This document shows positions 1 through 8,316 of a stretch of DNA of 64,000 nt, in pieces. Positions within the stretch are counted from its first letter, which is position 1. Every line of letters begins with the position of its first letter. The position numbers and the translations under genes were made by a program. The notes below the pieces were generated by a model. That model was given only the letters and a program-made list of their open reading frames with translations. It had not been told where the DNA came from and did no database searches. Source of the stretch: Clostridia bacterium (GTDB taxonomy: Bacteria; Bacillota; Clostridia; TANB77; UBA1234); the NCBI GenBank assembly GCA_017462965.1, contig JAFTQC010000054.1:57044-121043 (forward strand), read 5' to 3'.

Positions 1-610
1 TTTTCAATTTTACAACACCTAAACTTGGCTCTAATGTTGTAAAGTGATAATTCGCAACTTTTGGTCTAGCAAGTGTCATTCTTGATAGAAGTGTTGATTT
101 ACCAACATTTGGATATCCAACCAATCCTACATCAGCAATCATTTTAAGCTCTAATATAACTGTTTTTTCTTTACCAGGCTCACCCGTTTCCGCAAAATTA
201 GGAATTTGTCTTGTCGCTGTGGCAAAATGCATATTACCTTTTCCACCTTTTCCACCTTCAAGAATACATTCAACTTGCCCTTCTTCAGACAAATCTGCTA
301 TAACCTTGCCTGTTTCTTCATCTCTAATAACTGTACCTTGAGGAACATCTATATATAGGTCTTCACCTTTTTTACCAGCACAACGACTTCCCCCACCAGG
401 CATTCCATTCTTCGCAGCATATTTTTTGTTATATCTAAAATCAATTAAAGTGTTTAAACCCAAATCTACTCTAAAATACACACTTCCGCCTTTGCCGCCA
501 TCTCCGCCATCAGGACCGCCATTTGCAACATATTTTTCTCTTCTAAATGAAATTGCCCCATTACCTCCGTTACCAGAAGCAATCACAATTTTAGTATAAT
601 CTATAAACAT
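1..610 (-). CDS. obg: Obg family GTPase (partial, N-terminal part)
   Basis: The first 203 codons of Obg/CgtA, an essential ribosome-associated GTPase involved in 50S assembly and stress signalling. The glycine-rich Obg fold occupies roughly residues 1-155 ([24 protein letters not shown]) and is followed by the P-loop GYPNVGKST of the G domain. The rest of the gene runs off the left edge of the window. The start is the ATG at 610, preceded by a GGGAGGAATACGAAA-type ribosome binding site. It lies downstream of rplU and rpmA, the classic order, but a strong terminator separates it from rpmA. Identity is certain; only its C-terminal domain is unseen. Confidence 0.97.
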   Translation of the reverse strand, partial: MFIDYTKIVIASGNGGNGAISFRREKYVANGGPDGGDGGKGGSVYFRVDLGLNTLIDFRYNKKYAAKNGMPGGGSRCAGKKGEDLYIDVPQGTVIRDEETGKVIADLSEEGQVECILEGGKGGKGNMHFATATRQIPNFAETGEPGKEKTVILELKMIADVGLVGYPNVGKSTLLSRMTLARPKVANYHFTTLEPSLGVVKLK

Positions 611-693
611 TTTCGTATTCCTCCCATTACCGTGTATATTTTACCATAATTTAGGTATTTATTCAACACATTTTTTATTTTATGTAACCTTAA

Positions 694-749
694 CAAGAGG
701 GACGCCCCTTTTTGATAAAAAGTCTTATCAAAAAGGGGCGTCCCTCTTG
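694..749. repeat. Intergenic hairpin repeat (GGGACGCCCC class)
   Basis: Near-perfect inverted repeat. Arms 694-718 and 725-749 carry AAGAGGGACGCCCC and its complement around a 6-base loop. It belongs to the window-wide hairpin family and lies between obg and the rpmA terminator. Confidence 0.9.
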
Positions 750-765
750 CTAATTTTTTCAGCAA

Positions 766-799
766 GAAAAAAGCACCTACTTTTTTAGTAGATGCTTCA
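766..799 (-). terminator. Intrinsic terminator after rpmA
   Basis: On the minus strand a stem AAGCATCTACT/AGTAGGTGCTT with a short A-rich loop is followed by a T run. It sits directly after the rpmA stop and would partly insulate obg from the ribosomal protein transcript. Confidence 0.85.
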
Positions 800-809
800 A
801 AATAGCCAT

Positions 810-1067
810 TTATTTTTCTGTAACGATACTTACTTGCTTTTTATCTTTACCTTTTCTCTCGAATTTTACTATACCGTCTGCTTTTGCGTATAGAGTATCA
901 TCACTGCCAATTCCTACGTTTGTACCTGGATGTATTTTAGTTCCTCTTTGTCTTACTAGGATGTTTCCAGCTAAAACAAATTGTCCATCGGCTCTTTTGG
1001 CACCAAGTCTTTTCGACTCACTATCACGTCCGTTTTTGGTACTACCCATACCTTTCTTATGTGCCAT
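810..1067 (-). CDS. rpmA: 50S ribosomal protein L27
   Basis: Ribosomal protein L27, placed near the peptidyl-transferase centre of the large subunit. The ATG at 1067 gives [16 protein letters not shown], the standard L27 start, behind AAAGGAGTG. An in-frame GTG nine bases upstream overlaps that ribosome binding site and is rejected. The protein is 85 residues. Many Firmicutes carry an N-terminal L27 extension removed by the protease Prp, encoded between rplU and rpmA. Here there is no extension and only an 86-bp gap after rplU, so no prp gene. Co-transcribed with rplU. Confidence 0.97.
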   Translation of the reverse strand: MAHKKGMGSTKNGRDSESKRLGAKRADGQFVLAGNILVRQRGTKIHPGTNVGIGSDDTLYAKADGIVKFERKGKDKKQVSIVTEK

Positions 1068-1153
1068 GTTTTTCACTCCTTTCGAAATCTTTTTCTATTA
1101 GCATTTTCATTAAATCCTAATTAATTTTTATTAGTATCTCTATCAAATCCTAA

Positions 1154-1510
1154 TTATTCAGCAACTTCTTCTGCAGCAGCAGCCTTCTTAGTACTTGCTC
1201 TTTGACTAATTTTTTCAATCTTAACTTTTGTGTATGGTTGTCTGTGTCCTTGTTTCTTTCTTTCATTCTTTTTAGCTTTGTATTTGAATACAACAACCTT
1301 TTTGTCTTTACCGTGTGCAACTACAGTAGCTTCTACTTTAGCGCTTTTAACAGTTGGTGTTCCAACTTTGATTTTTTCACCATCAGAAATTAATAAAACT
1401 TGGTCAAATGTAACTTTTTCTCCCTCGTTTGCTGTTAATTTTTCCATGAAAATTTCTTCGCCTTCTGCTACTTTGTATTGTTTTCCACATGCTTCGATTA
1501 TAGCGTACAT
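1154..1510 (-). CDS. rplU: 50S ribosomal protein L21
   Basis: Ribosomal protein L21, a 23S rRNA-binding large-subunit protein of 118 residues. It has the usual [14 protein letters not shown] start and the conserved [19 protein letters not shown] stretch near the C terminus, then an Ala/Glu-rich tail. Start ATG at 1510 follows AGGAGG. First gene of the rplU-rpmA operon, behind a structured leader and a consensus promoter. Regulation is probably autogenous through that leader, as is known for L21 leaders in Firmicutes. Confidence 0.97.
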   Translation of the reverse strand: MYAIIEACGKQYKVAEGEEIFMEKLTANEGEKVTFDQVLLISDGEKIKVGTPTVKSAKVEATVVAHGKDKKVVVFKYKAKKNERKKQGHRQPYTKVKIEKISQRASTKKAAAAEEVAE

Positions 1511-1511
1511 C

Positions 1512-1600
1512 TAAAGCACCTCCTTCATATAAAACTCGCTAATCTCTTATTTAGGTAGCCTTCTTCAGGCCTTTATAACCATAATTAGGCGGATTACACG
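1512..1600 (-). ncRNA. Probable L21 ribosomal-protein leader
   Basis: The untranslated leader between the promoter and rplU contains the paired element GGCCTGAAGAAGGCTACC, like the conserved L21 leader family upstream of rplU in Firmicutes. I recognise it from position and the motif, not from a covariance search. Confidence 0.6.
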
Positions 1601-1606
1601 ACTGAT

Positions 1607-1635
1607 ATTATACTATCTGTACCAGTTATTGTCAA
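1607..1635 (-). promoter_or_regulatory. Consensus sigma-A promoter of rplU-rpmA
   Basis: On the minus strand TTGACA (1630-1635) and TATAAT (1607-1612) are separated by exactly 17 bases: a perfect consensus housekeeping promoter, as expected for ribosomal protein genes. Confidence 0.9.
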
Positions 1636-1665
1636 CAATTATTTTCGTTATTTTTAATAGTATTT

Positions 1666-2628
1666 TTAATGCCCTATTTCATCGTCTTTTCTGTCTCTCT
1701 TAGCCATTTTGCGCTTATGTCTTGCTATTGATTTATCCACCTGTCTTTGTTTTAATTCGTCTCTATATTCATACATGTTATTTGTTAATTTTTGTATATG
1801 AACAGATACTTCGTCTGGTCTTGCTGGTATTTCTCCATAATCATCTTCCATTATTTCATCTCTCGATGGTTTTTCAGGCAAAAGCTCATATGCGTCAATT
1901 AATCCTGCCGCAACCTGTACGCTTTTACTAAAATCTCCTGTTCTATAATAAAACCCGTTTTCGCCTATTTCAAGGCTTTGATCTTCATCATTAATTTCTC
2001 TAAGAGCTAATCTACTCAAATCCTTTTGTGGCTCAATTTCAAAAAGTCTTACTGAAAAGTTATTAGTTGGAGATTCTTCATTTTCCAATCTAAATATCTC
2101 ATGAATAGAAAAATCAAGCATTAAATTCTTCTCTTGGGCTCTTTGGACCGTATCTGCAATTTGATCCATCCTTTTCCTTTGTTCTTTACTTGGAGTAATG
2201 TCACCTAATAAATAATCTTTTACGATTTCAGTCAATTCTTGTGCTTTTTTGCCTCTGTGATTATCAAAATATATACCATATCTCAATCCTTTTAATTGAT
2301 TTCCATATAATTCCATATCTTTGTTTGACGTTATCGTTAACTCATATGAATCATCATCTTGTAGCAAAGCAAATAAATCACGTGCTTTATCACTTTCAAG
2401 CATCGCAACATATGCATATGTTGTATCCATATCGTAGTTTCCCCACTTATCAAAATGATGTTTTAGGTTTCCATCACACGAGGCAAAAGGCATCATATAA
2501 TTATCATTTAGCATCATCACTAATTCTTCTATATCAGTATCGATATCAGAAGTAAGCATCTTAACTTTACTATCTCTACCTAATATTTTATCTACTAGTT
2601 TCTTTATCCACGATTTCCTTTTACCCAT
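1666..2628 (-). CDS. Hypothetical cytoplasmic protein, 320 aa
   Basis: Function not recognised. It has a very basic N terminus (MGKRKSWIKKLVDKILGR), a motif MMPFASCDGN near residue 47, a largely acidic middle, and a basic C terminus ending KRKMAKRDRKDDE. No signal peptide or membrane helix is visible. ATG at 2628 follows a GAGGAGA-type ribosome binding site. It lies between rplU and the giant prepilin-like gene, separated from the latter by a hairpin repeat, so probably a separate unit. The residue pattern is that of a real, conserved protein rather than chance. Confidence 0.8.
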   Translation of the reverse strand: MGKRKSWIKKLVDKILGRDSKVKMLTSDIDTDIEELVMMLNDNYMMPFASCDGNLKHHFDKWGNYDMDTTYAYVAMLESDKARDLFALLQDDDSYELTITSNKDMELYGNQLKGLRYGIYFDNHRGKKAQELTEIVKDYLLGDITPSKEQRKRMDQIADTVQRAQEKNLMLDFSIHEIFRLENEESPTNNFSVRLFEIEPQKDLSRLALREINDEDQSLEIGENGFYYRTGDFSKSVQVAAGLIDAYELLPEKPSRDEIMEDDYGEIPARPDEVSVHIQKLTNNMYEYRDELKQRQVDKSIARHKRKMAKRDRKDDEIGH

Positions 2629-2655
2629 ATTCTCTCCTCAAACACTTTTCTAAAC

Positions 2656-2741
2656 AATAAGACGAGAATTTTCAAGCCGATTTCGTCCATTTGATGGACG
2701 TCCCCAATGGACGAATCGGTTTTGAATTTCCCGTCCTTATT
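2656..2741. repeat. Intergenic hairpin repeat (GGACG class)
   Basis: Imperfect nested inverted repeat. Outer arms are about 2656-2675 and 2722-2741 (AATAAGACGAGAATT... matched by ...AATTTCCCGTCCTTATT). Inner arms are 2677-2691 and 2706-2719 around CCGATTCGTCCATT. It occupies the gap between 1666-2628 and the surface-protein gene. Confidence 0.75.
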
Positions 2742-2749
2742 ACTATGTT

Positions 2750-5700
2750 TTATCTGAATGTAAGTACTGGTCTAAAGCCTGTTTCCTCATTTGCAGCACC
2801 GTCAGATTGATCAAAATTAAATAAGCCCGCTCCACTTCCGTCTTTAGCGCTACCACCTCTTGTAAAGAATGGTTTTGTTGTTGCTGGGAAGTTTGTTGTG
2901 TCTGATTCTACTCCATAATTTCCAAGATATCCTGTTGATGTTTCGTATATAGCATTTCCATATATAGCATCTTGTAACCCATTTCTGTTGTAATTGTTTA
3001 TTGCAGCATCTGTATCTGCAACTGAATATACTTCTCTTAGCGATGGCGTCGTCGTTTGAGTCATTTTTTCCGCATTTGTTTGAATGCATTCATCACTGTT
3101 TGCAACATATGTCGCAACAAATTCTGACGCACCACCTACTAAATCATATATTCCATATATATTTCCTGTTGTACTTGCATACATACCTGATGTCGAAATT
3201 GATGCTCTAACATCATATGCATACGAACCTTCAAATTTTGATGCAGTAGCAGTATATGCACTTGTTCCAGCACCACCACCACCTGTTACAAAACCAGAAT
3301 TTCTGTTTCCAGCTGGCTCATGCCCATTTCTACCATACGCACTGTATGTTAAATATGCAACTGCTCCCCACTCACTATTTTTCATTAAGTGTGAATATAA
3401 GCCTGGGAACATTAATTCAGAGTATTTATACGCGTCACCAACTTTTACATTTGTAAAGCTTTTTACTGATGGAACTGATTTTATTGTTGTTGACACACCT
3501 TGTTCATCTATTTTAGAATCTGCTCTACTTGCTTCAAATTTTGCAACCCAAATTCCTGTAACGTCTGTGCTCCATTTTCCTAATGAATTACTTATTGTTG
3601 ACGTATTCGCACCAGTAAACGCAGGGTGAACTATATACTCCTCAGGTAATTGTTTTATTGTTATAGCATTTGTTTCAATATTTTCTTCTTTATATTGCGT
3701 ACTTGATACTCCATCTAGGAAAATTATATCTATCATTACATTTGTCGTTTTTACATCGTCTGGATTTGAAGCAACTGTTATTCCGTCACTTTGATAATAA
3801 TGCATTCCCTTTGCTGTAGAATTTTGATAATAACCTTTTACTATTGTTTTAGCTGTATCTTCATAATATGTTATTTTGTAAGCGTATCTTGGTATCCACA
3901 CCCAATAGCTTCCATCTGCAGTTTTTGCATTTGCCCATATATTTTCTCTTTTGTCATTAACGTTATCTCCAATTTCGTAATTGTACCACGTTACCTCTTC
4001 GCCGTCTTTTGTTTTCCATGTGTTATGATTTATTTCAATCTCTTCTGTAGGAATATCTAATGTTCCATCCCATACTATCGCCGTCATTCCCGTAGCCATT
4101 GCTGGAACATTTGGTAATGTTCTTGCCCTATGTAATGGACTCTTAATTTCTGTAACTTTTGATTCTGTCACATTTCCTGCATTATCTGTTGCCCTCGTTT
4201 TTATTTGATATTCTTTATTTTCTTCAACAACTACACCATTTAAAGATGAGCGCCACGTATAATTAGCATCATCTTTTAATTTATATCCATATTCAACAAA
4301 AGCAATACCACTTTCTTTATCTTCTTGCATACTTTCCACATATAGTGTTAAGTCATTGCCTATTTCATCAACTTCTGGGCTTGTATCTGTTGGAGGAATT
4401 GTATCTAAAAAGATTTTAGATGAAACTCTTTCATATTTTAAAACTCCATTTTCCATTTGGTTTGCAGTTACAAAAACGAAAACTTCAATTTCTCCATCTG
4501 GACCTTCTAGTTCAAAATCTGTTATTTCTTTTTCTAAATCTACCCAATCCGTCACTTCAGGAACATAGTCTGGATCACATGTAATATACATTGCCATATC
4601 ACTTGCACCTTGTGCTTTTATATCTAAATCTACTTTTCTGTCTGAAGTATATTTATCTCCTTTGTTTATTGTAACTTGTACTCCTGCCAAAGGTTGTATA
4701 ACCGTTTCTATAAAATGACTATCCATAAGCATTTTTCTTGAAACAACACATAACTCATTATCCTTGTTTGTAACGCTATAATTTCCTGCATAGTCTTCTA
4801 CATATAAAACTATATTTACTTCGTCATCGCTGTATCTCATTCCATTAAATTGAAATTGAGGAAATTCATCATCTAAATTTTTTAAATCTCCTGAAGGATT
4901 TAAAAGTTCCGCTTCATATCTAGCTAAATATTCTTCATATTCAGATTTATATGTATTGATACTTCTACCAATATGAGGTTCATCAACGCCATTTACTCTT
5001 TCACCAGTATATGCCTCTTCATATGTTAAAATTCCGCCTCCTGTTGCGTTTGGCAATGCACCTTTTGGTCCTTGCATATATGTTTCAATATTTGTCGCTC
5101 TTTCTGTATCTGAAATTGAATCATATGCCATTATCTTATAATGTATTTTTGCTATTCCTGTTTCGTTATCTATTACAACAATTTCATTTGTATCTGAACG
5201 ATATACTGACGGATTAATTTCGTCTATTTTATTTACTACAACATTTACTACTTTTGCTTGTCCTTCTTCATTTTCAACATATATACTATGAATACCATTT
5301 TCTGATATTTCAATAGGATTGCCATATTCAAAAAATGTACCCATGTTAGTAAATTGCTTTGCTGAAATTGGACCATCTTTATAATATTTAAATGTCCACT
5401 TACCATTTACATTAGCCTCTTCCGGAATCGAAACTAACATATTAAATTTCTTCGTCCATACAATTGGATTTCCTATAATATCTACTTCAAAATCTTGTAC
5501 TGCTCCATAAACTTTTTCAATTCCCAAGATTTCATCCGTTAATGTATAATACTTAACACCTTCATACTCAACTGGTTTTAAGACATATATATTAAGCGTA
5601 TTTTCATTTAATACATATCCACCTCTGTCATCATCAAAAAGTTTTATTGCTCCAAGTTTCGTAAGGTCAACCTCATAATACTCCCCTTTATCTTTTGGAT

Positions 5701-5959
5701 CAATTTGACCTTGCATATCTTCTGGCACATCAATTGGATTTGCCACGCCATCTTCATACACTATTGGCAGTATGTTTTTACTTGAATAGTACGCAAGCAC
5801 AAATTCTTCAACTTCTTGTATATCATTCATAAACTCAGTTATTGCTTTATCTTTCGTCAAACTCCTCATAGAAACAATAGCAGTTGATGTAAGTATTAAC
5901 ATTACAGCTATTGTTATAACAAGCACATTAAGTGAATATCCTTTTTCTTTTGTTTTCAT
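2750..5959 (-). CDS. Giant prepilin-like surface protein with C-terminal SUMF1/C-lectin-like domain
   Basis: A 1069-residue cell-surface protein. The N terminus KTKEKGYSLNVLVITIAVML resembles a type III (prepilin) signal: basic leader, Gly-Tyr cleavage point, then a 20-residue hydrophobic helix. The usual Glu at mature position 5 is Val. The middle has Ig-like or bacterial surface repeats (residues ~190-640). The C-terminal ~400 residues contain WVWIPRYAYKI, GIYDLVGGASEF, FFTRGGSAKDGSG and GFRPVLTF, a pattern like the formylglycine-enzyme/C-type-lectin fold. The ATG at 5959 is used because the upstream GTG lies in the GAGGTG ribosome binding site. It may be an adhesin or pilus tip; substrate unknown. 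Confidence 0.75.
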   Translation of the reverse strand: MKTKEKGYSLNVLVITIAVMLILTSTAIVSMRSLTKDKAITEFMNDIQEVEEFVLAYYSSKNILPIVYEDGVANPIDVPEDMQGQIDPKDKGEYYEVDLTKLGAIKLFDDDRGGYVLNENTLNIYVLKPVEYEGVKYYTLTDEILGIEKVYGAVQDFEVDIIGNPIVWTKKFNMLVSIPEEANVNGKWTFKYYKDGPISAKQFTNMGTFFEYGNPIEISENGIHSIYVENEEGQAKVVNVVVNKIDEINPSVYRSDTNEIVVIDNETGIAKIHYKIMAYDSISDTERATNIETYMQGPKGALPNATGGGILTYEEAYTGERVNGVDEPHIGRSINTYKSEYEEYLARYEAELLNPSGDLKNLDDEFPQFQFNGMRYSDDEVNIVLYVEDYAGNYSVTNKDNELCVVSRKMLMDSHFIETVIQPLAGVQVTINKGDKYTSDRKVDLDIKAQGASDMAMYITCDPDYVPEVTDWVDLEKEITDFELEGPDGEIEVFVFVTANQMENGVLKYERVSSKIFLDTIPPTDTSPEVDEIGNDLTLYVESMQEDKESGIAFVEYGYKLKDDANYTWRSSLNGVVVEENKEYQIKTRATDNAGNVTESKVTEIKSPLHRARTLPNVPAMATGMTAIVWDGTLDIPTEEIEINHNTWKTKDGEEVTWYNYEIGDNVNDKRENIWANAKTADGSYWVWIPRYAYKITYYEDTAKTIVKGYYQNSTAKGMHYYQSDGITVASNPDDVKTTNVMIDIIFLDGVSSTQYKEENIETNAITIKQLPEEYIVHPAFTGANTSTISNSLGKWSTDVTGIWVAKFEASRADSKIDEQGVSTTIKSVPSVKSFTNVKVGDAYKYSELMFPGLYSHLMKNSEWGAVAYLTYSAYGRNGHEPAGNRNSGFVTGGGGAGTSAYTATASKFEGSYAYDVRASISTSGMYASTTGNIYGIYDLVGGASEFVATYVANSDECIQTNAEKMTQTTTPSLREVYSVADTDAAINNYNRNGLQDAIYGNAIYETSTGYLGNYGVESDTTNFPATTKPFFTRGGSAKDGSGAGLFNFDQSDGAANEETGFRPVLTFR

Positions 5960-5991
5960 GCATTTCACCTCAATATTTAGTTTAATATTTA

Positions 5992-6576
5992 TTAGTCAAT
6001 TTGTAAATAGTTAATTGCTGCATTAAACCTTGCATTTCTAGCTTCTTCTTTTATTATGCAAATCATATATATTATTAGTATTACAAGATAATAATTCTTC
6101 GAAAAAATTACTATTAAAATTGAAAATATTAACAATAAATTTAGAATTATTTTTGATAATATATTTAATATTTTATTTGCTATTTTTTCATTTAACGAAA
6201 TTTTCAAAATATTCTCAAATATTTTTCCACCATCAAATGGTTTTATTGGTATCAAATTGAATGTCGCTATCGAGAAATTCATTATTTTAAAAGTTTCATT
6301 TTCAAACATTAATGCAAATAAAAAACTGGCTATTGGACCTGCAAGACTTATAAGTAATTCTTTAAGCTTCGTATTTTCCCCTTTATACTTAGCATTTACG
6401 CCAACAGGCAACAATTCAATTTCATATACATTCATTTTCAAAATTAATGCTACCAACATATGCGCAATTTCATGCATAATTACAAACGCATACATACACA
6501 TAAAGTTTTCTATATTTTGAATTGCAAACATATATGCCATCACAAGTAACAAGTATATGTGAATTCTTACAGCCAA
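5992..6576 (-). CDS. spoIVFB: Stage IV sporulation protein FB, M50 intramembrane metalloprotease
   Basis: Intramembrane zinc protease that, in the family, cleaves pro-sigma-K in the mother cell late in sporulation. The zinc motif HEIAH is near residue 35 and the second ligand motif NLIPIKPFDGG near residue 110. Both lie in a multi-helix membrane protein of 194 residues, shorter than the Bacillus protein because the C-terminal CBS domain is absent. Its start overlaps the end of the LytM gene by 10 bp, so the two are translationally coupled, as spoIVFA-spoIVFB are in Bacillus. Sigma-E control is expected but not shown here. Confidence 0.9.
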   Translation of the reverse strand: MAVRIHIYLLLVMAYMFAIQNIENFMCMYAFVIMHEIAHMLVALILKMNVYEIELLPVGVNAKYKGENTKLKELLISLAGPIASFLFALMFENETFKIMNFSIATFNLIPIKPFDGGKIFENILKISLNEKIANKILNILSKIILNLLLIFSILIVIFSKNYYLVILIIYMICIIKEEARNARFNAAINYLQID

Positions 6577-7208
6577 TCTATCACATCCTCAGGATTAACA
6601 CATTCACCATCATATCTAACCTCAAAATGCAAATGATTTCCTGTCGCATTCCCTGTCATCCCCACCTCAGCAATTTTATCTTTTTGATTAACAGTATCTC
6701 CTTTTTTTACGTTTAGTTTTGAACAATGCGCATACACAGTTATCAAATTTCCATTTTGTATCATTATACATTTCCCATAAGAACCTAATTGACCAGCTTC
6801 TATTACACTTCCGTCATGGGCAGCCCAAATATCAGTTCCTTTTGGCGCACCAATATCTATTCCCATATGATTTGAACTAACAATAGGATTGTCAGAATCT
6901 CTAAAACCATATCTTGACGTGATAGTTCCAATACATGGAACTATCAAAGTTTCTGTTTTTTTCTTTTCAATTTCCAATTCATAATTTGTCTCATTTTTTA
7001 CTTCACTTATCAATAATGTTTTTTTATTATTTAGTTCTAATTTATTTTGTTGTATCTTCAAATTTGACAAACCTGTAATCACTGTAAGTATACATACTAT
7101 TGTTACAAGAAATATTTTATAAAATATCTCAATATCTATTTTTCGTTTTTTTATTTTTGATTCTATCTTACATCTTCTGTAATCTGCACGATTTATTACA
7201 TATTCCAT
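6567..7208 (-). CDS. spoIVFA: SpoIVFA-like LytM (M23) membrane protein
   Basis: One N-terminal membrane helix (around residues 28-50, FYKIFLVTIVCILTVITGL) followed by a C-terminal M23/LytM domain (residues ~100-213). By position and overlap with the M50 gene it is SpoIVFA, the scaffold and regulator of SpoIVFB. Unlike the degenerate Bacillus SpoIVFA domain, the metal and catalytic residues are all present: HMGID, YAHC and HLHFE. It may therefore be an active endopeptidase, or a SpoIIQ-like engulfment factor. The protein is 213 residues, shorter than most M23 exported hydrolases. Confidence 0.8.
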   Translation of the reverse strand: MEYVINRADYRRCKIESKIKKRKIDIEIFYKIFLVTIVCILTVITGLSNLKIQQNKLELNNKKTLLISEVKNETNYELEIEKKKTETLIVPCIGTITSRYGFRDSDNPIVSSNHMGIDIGAPKGTDIWAAHDGSVIEAGQLGSYGKCIMIQNGNLITVYAHCSKLNVKKGDTVNQKDKIAEVGMTGNATGNHLHFEVRYDGECVNPEDVIDWL

Positions 7209-7256
7209 AATTTCGCCCTCCGATTACATTGTATGCTTGCCCACATTTTTTATGTT

Positions 7257-7553
7257 TTATATTCCCTTGCTAATCACTCCTATTATAAGTGCAAACGCGC
7301 ACAACATTATAATAAGTGCCTTTTTTAATTTAATTTTCTTATTTGTTACCTCATTTTTCTTTTTTAATGAACTTACTATCTCATTATCTATATAATCTTG
7401 CAAAATCATTTCCGCTTCATTTTTAGCAATGTCCAGTTTATCATCAATTCGAGTATCAGAAACATCTTCCTTCAAAATAAAAATAGCTTCTTCAATAATA
7501 TTAGATGGAATATTTTTAACAAAAACCACATTTTTATTAACATTACTTATCAT
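7257..7553 (-). CDS. Small tail-anchored hypothetical protein, 98 aa
   Basis: Unknown function. About 75 charged residues (FVKNIPSNIIEEAIFILKEDV, then Lys/Asn-rich) are followed by one C-terminal membrane helix (ALIIMLCAFALIIGVI), so the bulk is cytoplasmic and the tail anchored. It is the first gene of the minus-strand group that includes spoIVFA/spoIVFB, 48 bp upstream, so possibly sporulation-linked. The start at 7553 is preceded by GGAGAGG. Confidence 0.75.
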   Translation of the reverse strand: MISNVNKNVVFVKNIPSNIIEEAIFILKEDVSDTRIDDKLDIAKNEAEMILQDYIDNEIVSSLKKKNEVTNKKIKLKKALIIMLCAFALIIGVISKGI

Positions 7554-7630
7554 ATAAAACTCTCCTCTCCATTTGTTATTTTAATTTTTGCCAACTTTTT
7601 CTTTTAGTATACAAGGAGGAGAAAAATTGG

Positions 7631-7674
7631 AAAATGGGACGGTTCCTTTTTCCAAAAAAGAACCGTCCCATTTT
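7631..7674. repeat. Intergenic hairpin repeat (GGGACGGTTC class)
   Basis: Perfect arms AAAATGGGACGGTTC (7631-7645) and complement (7660-7674) directly after the stop of the 7675-8253 gene. Followed or preceded by T/A runs, it can terminate transcription in either direction. Confidence 0.9.
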
Positions 7675-8253
7675 TTAATTTTCATGTTTTGATATAAACA
7701 TTTTATAGCTATTTATTCCAAAGCTTTCTTTCATCATATTCAAGATTGCTTTATTGTCTATACTTGACAATGTGAACTTAGTAATTTTTCCATCACGCTG
7801 AGTTATTACCAGTTTGGTTGTATATGCATGACTTTTTAGGAATTTTTTATTATAGCTATATATATACATTCCAGTTATTTGATTTACATCAATCTCTTTT
7901 TCAAATGATAAAAATTTTGATAGTGTTAATTTATTTTCTTTTAACGTCACCGTTCGCGTAATTTCTATTAAATATATAATAGCAAGAATTATAACTGTAG
8001 CTACAATAAGTATTCCACCTTTTTCAAGTGCTGCAGCATATCCTAAATATAGTCCCATCAGAATACCTGTAATTACTGATATCACTAAAACATACTTTGG
8101 ATCTGCCGCTATCGTTCTTTCTCTTGACATATTTAATTCGCCAACATTATTAAAATATCCATTTTCTCTTGGTTTTTCATACAGTTTGATTCCTAATATA
8201 AAATTTATTAAAGCTAAAACTATTATTATTCCTGATAATATTTCTATAAGCAT
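7675..8253 (-). CDS. Membrane protein of unknown function, 192 aa
   Basis: Three hydrophobic helices are visible: residues ~3-22, ~52-75 and ~80-100. They are followed by a C-terminal soluble stretch of about 90 residues with beta-rich character (TVTLKENKLTLSK, TTKLVITQRDGKI), reminiscent of bacterial PH-like domains. That resemblance is only an impression. Single gene between two hairpin or spacer regions; ATG at 8253 follows AGAAGG. Confidence 0.7.
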   Translation of the reverse strand: MLIEILSGIIIVLALINFILGIKLYEKPRENGYFNNVGELNMSRERTIAADPKYVLVISVITGILMGLYLGYAAALEKGGILIVATVIILAIIYLIEITRTVTLKENKLTLSKFLSFEKEIDVNQITGMYIYSYNKKFLKSHAYTTKLVITQRDGKITKFTLSSIDNKAILNMMKESFGINSYKMFISKHEN

Positions 8254-8316
8254 ATTTTACCTTCTTTCTATTTATAATAGCGTCTTTTAGGACATTTTAA
8301 TATATTCCATTTTCTT

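Noticed and set aside
2750..5959. Diversity-generating retroelement target
   Set aside because: The C-terminal fold is suggestive, but no reverse transcriptase, template repeat or accessory gene is in the window.
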